From contig JAQGKN010000489.1 in the NCBI GenBank assembly GCA_028290085.1, positions 1-5,562 of the forward strand: 5,562 bases of DNA, in the 5' to 3' direction. Source of the DNA: Hyphomicrobiales bacterium. GTDB taxonomy: Bacteria > Pseudomonadota > Alphaproteobacteria > Rhizobiales > Beijerinckiaceae. The notes below the pieces were generated by a model that ran no database searches, was not told the DNA's origin, and saw only the letters and a program-made list of their open reading frames with translations. The position numbers and the translations under genes were made by a program. Of the stretch, positions 4,289 through 5,562 are shown one piece after another (the stretch's first letter is position 1; each line of letters opens with the position of its first letter).

Positions 4289-4573
4289 GTCGGGACTCCC
4301 CATTCAGTCACCGCGATAACGAGGCCGGACGCAAAGCTTTCCGGTAACGCGCGCGGATATGCCTGAAGCATCATGCAAAAAGCAGTCCGTCAGGCAAAGC
4401 CTCCATCGCGCCTTTCGCAACCGCTTCACCGCGGATGTGATCGCGCTTTGATCCAGCGCAAAGCCATAGCCCCACCATACATCTAATTTCCCTATGCGGA
4501 ACGATATGCCGCATAGAGGAACAACTAAGCCAGCCCTTCAAGCGCTGGCGGAAACGCTCGACGGAGATCAGCA
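4289..4573. other. Divergent intergenic region between exported protein and Rieske oxygenase genes
   Basis: No protein-like reading frame is visible in these 285 bases; frames crossing it on either strand have arginine/serine-rich, unstructured translations. It should hold the promoters of both divergent genes. Besides the inverted repeat at 4492-4516 it contains CCGGA/TCCGG arms (4325-4329 and 4340-4344) around AAAGCTTT, on the side of the exported-protein gene, and a repeat-like GCGCTTTG/GCGCAAAG pair (4443-4450 and 4456-4463). I found no convincing -35/-10 pair. Confidence 0.5.
4492..4516. promoter_or_regulatory. Inverted repeat upstream of the Rieske oxygenase gene, candidate operator
   Basis: CTATGCGG (4492-4499) and CCGCATAG (4509-4516) are perfect 8-bp inverted arms separated by 9 bases. 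The centre-to-centre distance of 17 bp suits a protein dimer on one face of DNA. It lies 57 nt before the oxygenase ATG within an otherwise gene-free spacer, where an activator or repressor of an aromatic catabolic gene would bind. The regulator is not in the window and its family (for example IclR, GntR or MarR) cannot be told. Confidence 0.5.
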
Positions 4574-5562
4574 ATGCTGACGCAACAACAGAACGAACTC
4601 GTCACCCAGACCGGCCCCGGCACCATGATGGGCGATCTGTTTCGCTGCTACTGGCTGCCTATTCTGCTCAGCGAGGAGCTTCCCGAGGCCGATTGCCCGC
4701 CTGTACGCGTGAAAATCCTGTCCGAGCGCCTGCTGGCGTTCCGTGACAGTGAAGGCAAGCTCGGCCTCATCGACGAATTTTGCCCCCATCGCGGCGCATC
4801 GCTTTGGTTCGGCCGCAACGAAGAATGCGGCTTGCGCTGCCCCTATCACGGCTGGAAATTCGACGTGAACGGCCAGTGCCTCGAGGTCCCCTCCGAGGAC
4901 GAGGCGTCGGGTTACGCCAAGAAGATCAAGCTCACGTCCTATCCGCTCGTTGAAAAGGGCGGCGTGATCTGGACCTATATGGGCAAGCCGGAAAATATGC
5001 CTGCCGAGCCTTCTTATGAATTCGCAGTTGTTCCCCGCAAGCAGTGCTTCATTTCCAAGCGCGAGCAGGAATGCAACTGGCTGCAATCGCTGGAAGGCGG
5101 CATCGACTCGAGCCACGTGTCCTTCCTGCATCGCGGCGACGTGAAGGCCGACCCGCTGTTCAAGGGTGCTGAAGGCAACAAGTACAATCTCGCCGATCTG
5201 TCGCCCGTCTTCGAGGTGATCGAGAGCGAGGGCGGCCTCTACATCGGCGCACGCCGCATGGCCGAGGACGACCAGTATTACTGGCGCATCACCCCCTGGC
5301 TGATGCCCTGCTACACCGCCGTTCCGCCCCGTGGCGACTATCCGATGCACGGCCACTTCTGGGTGCCGCGCGACGATGAAACCTGCGTGGCATGGAGCTT
5401 CGATTACCATCCCGTGCGTGAACTGACTGCGGCTGAAGTCGGCCACATGAAGGCCGGCAAGGGCGTGCACTGCAAGTATGTGCCCGGCACCTACCGTCCG
5501 CTCGCCAACAAGGACAACGACTACCTGATGGATCGCGAGGCTCAGCGTCTCGGAACAACCTT
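4574..5562 (+). CDS. Rieske ring-hydroxylating oxygenase alpha subunit, phthalate 4,5-dioxygenase type (3' end cut)
   Basis: The first 329 codons are present and the frame is open to the window edge; full members run about 420-450 residues. The N-terminal pattern GPGTMMGDLFRCYWLPILLSEEL (residues 14-36) is typical of the phthalate 4,5-dioxygenase group. Rieske [2Fe-2S] ligands are C70, H72, C89 and H92 (C-x-H, 16 residues, C-x2-H). The mononuclear iron site starts in CNWLQSLEGGIDSSHVSFLH, giving D178, H181 and H186 in the D-x2-H-x4-H order; the third, acidic ligand may lie nearer the C-terminus. Such enzymes take electrons from a reductase and hydroxylate or demethylate aromatic or related substrates in the cytoplasm; the substrate cannot be assigned. 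ATG at 4574 has GGAG (4563-4566) 7 nt upstream. The inverted repeat at 4492-4516 is the likely control site. No reductase gene is visible, but it could lie downstream. Confidence 0.92.
   Translation, partial: MLTQQQNELVTQTGPGTMMGDLFRCYWLPILLSEELPEADCPPVRVKILSERLLAFRDSEGKLGLIDEFCPHRGASLWFGRNEECGLRCPYHGWKFDVNGQCLEVPSEDEASGYAKKIKLTSYPLVEKGGVIWTYMGKPENMPAEPSYEFAVVPRKQCFISKREQECNWLQSLEGGIDSSHVSFLHRGDVKADPLFKGAEGNKYNLADLSPVFEVIESEGGLYIGARRMAEDDQYYWRITPWLMPCYTAVPPRGDYPMHGHFWVPRDDETCVAWSFDYHPVRELTAAEVGHMKAGKGVHCKYVPGTYRPLANKDNDYLMDREAQRLGTT

Noticed and set aside
4498..4522. GGAAC at 4498-4502 as a second stress promoter
   Set aside because: The bases 18 positions downstream are AC rather than TT, and the GGAAC overlaps the inverted repeat.
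4371..4574. 67-codon minus-strand frame upstream of the oxygenase
   Set aside because: No ribosome binding site and no family resemblance; it overlaps the regulatory spacer and the inverted repeat.
4568..5470. 300-codon open frame on the minus strand
   Set aside because: It lies entirely antisense to the Rieske oxygenase, which has intact family motifs. The antisense product (His/Ala/Val-rich, no family pattern) is a codon-bias shadow.
1..5562. CRISPR arrays, tRNA/rRNA genes, insertion sequences, attachment sites
   Set aside because: No regularly spaced direct repeats, cloverleaf-like stretches, transposase or integrase motifs were seen on either strand.

Overview
The window looks like chromosomal DNA of an alphaproteobacterium, probably Hyphomicrobiales (rhizobia and relatives). 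This is inferred from high GC with G/C-ending codons, a GGAAC-N18-TT (RpoE2/EcfG-type) promoter, a so-called 'PhnA-like' membrane protein, and the YeeE/YedE (PmpA/PmpB) pair with a BigR-like ArsR regulator. I see no tRNA, rRNA, CRISPR, insertion sequence or integrase.

Left part (1-975, all minus strand). An ArsR/SmtB repressor (652-975) is followed by a DUF3830 cyclophilin-like protein (115-528). After that comes the first 29 codons of a probable MFS transporter, starting with GTG at 89 and running off the left edge. DUF3830 and the transporter are 25 nt apart and probably form one transcription unit.

Sulfur module (976-2154, plus strand). Divergent from the repressor lie a DUF2892 membrane protein and two half-size YeeE/YedE permeases with Cys-containing membrane motifs. 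The repressor has two cysteines, C37 and C103, 66 residues apart. This is the spacing of the persulfide-sensing pair in BigR (C42/C108) and SqrR (C41/C107). The layout therefore suggests a sulfide/persulfide-responsive switch that opens a transporter set for a reduced sulfur compound. The shared promoter region holds overlapping divergent promoter-like elements and a perfect palindrome, and the repressor mRNA may be leaderless. A short hydrophobic reading frame without a usable start (2181-2321) follows pmpB and may be a frameshifted small gene.

Stress-type membrane module (2355-3463, plus strand). A GGAAC-N18-TT promoter precedes a 24-residue single-span membrane protein (2419-2493) and a 299-residue four-span membrane protein (2514-3413). 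Both have strong ribosome binding sites and they lie 20 nt apart. An 11-bp hairpin follows.

Right part. A DUF983 membrane protein with four zinc-ribbon-like cysteines (3502-3891, plus) converges tail-to-tail, with 4 nt between stop codons, on a small exported Cys-Cys protein (3896-4288, minus). A 285-nt spacer containing an 8-bp inverted repeat (4492-4516) leads into a phthalate-4,5-dioxygenase-type Rieske oxygenase alpha subunit (4574 onward, plus). The oxygenase is cut by the right edge but retains its Rieske ligands and a D-x2-H-x4-H iron site. The best-supported multi-gene system is the repressor, DUF2892 and PmpAB sulfur module; the rest appear to be ordinary neighbouring genes.
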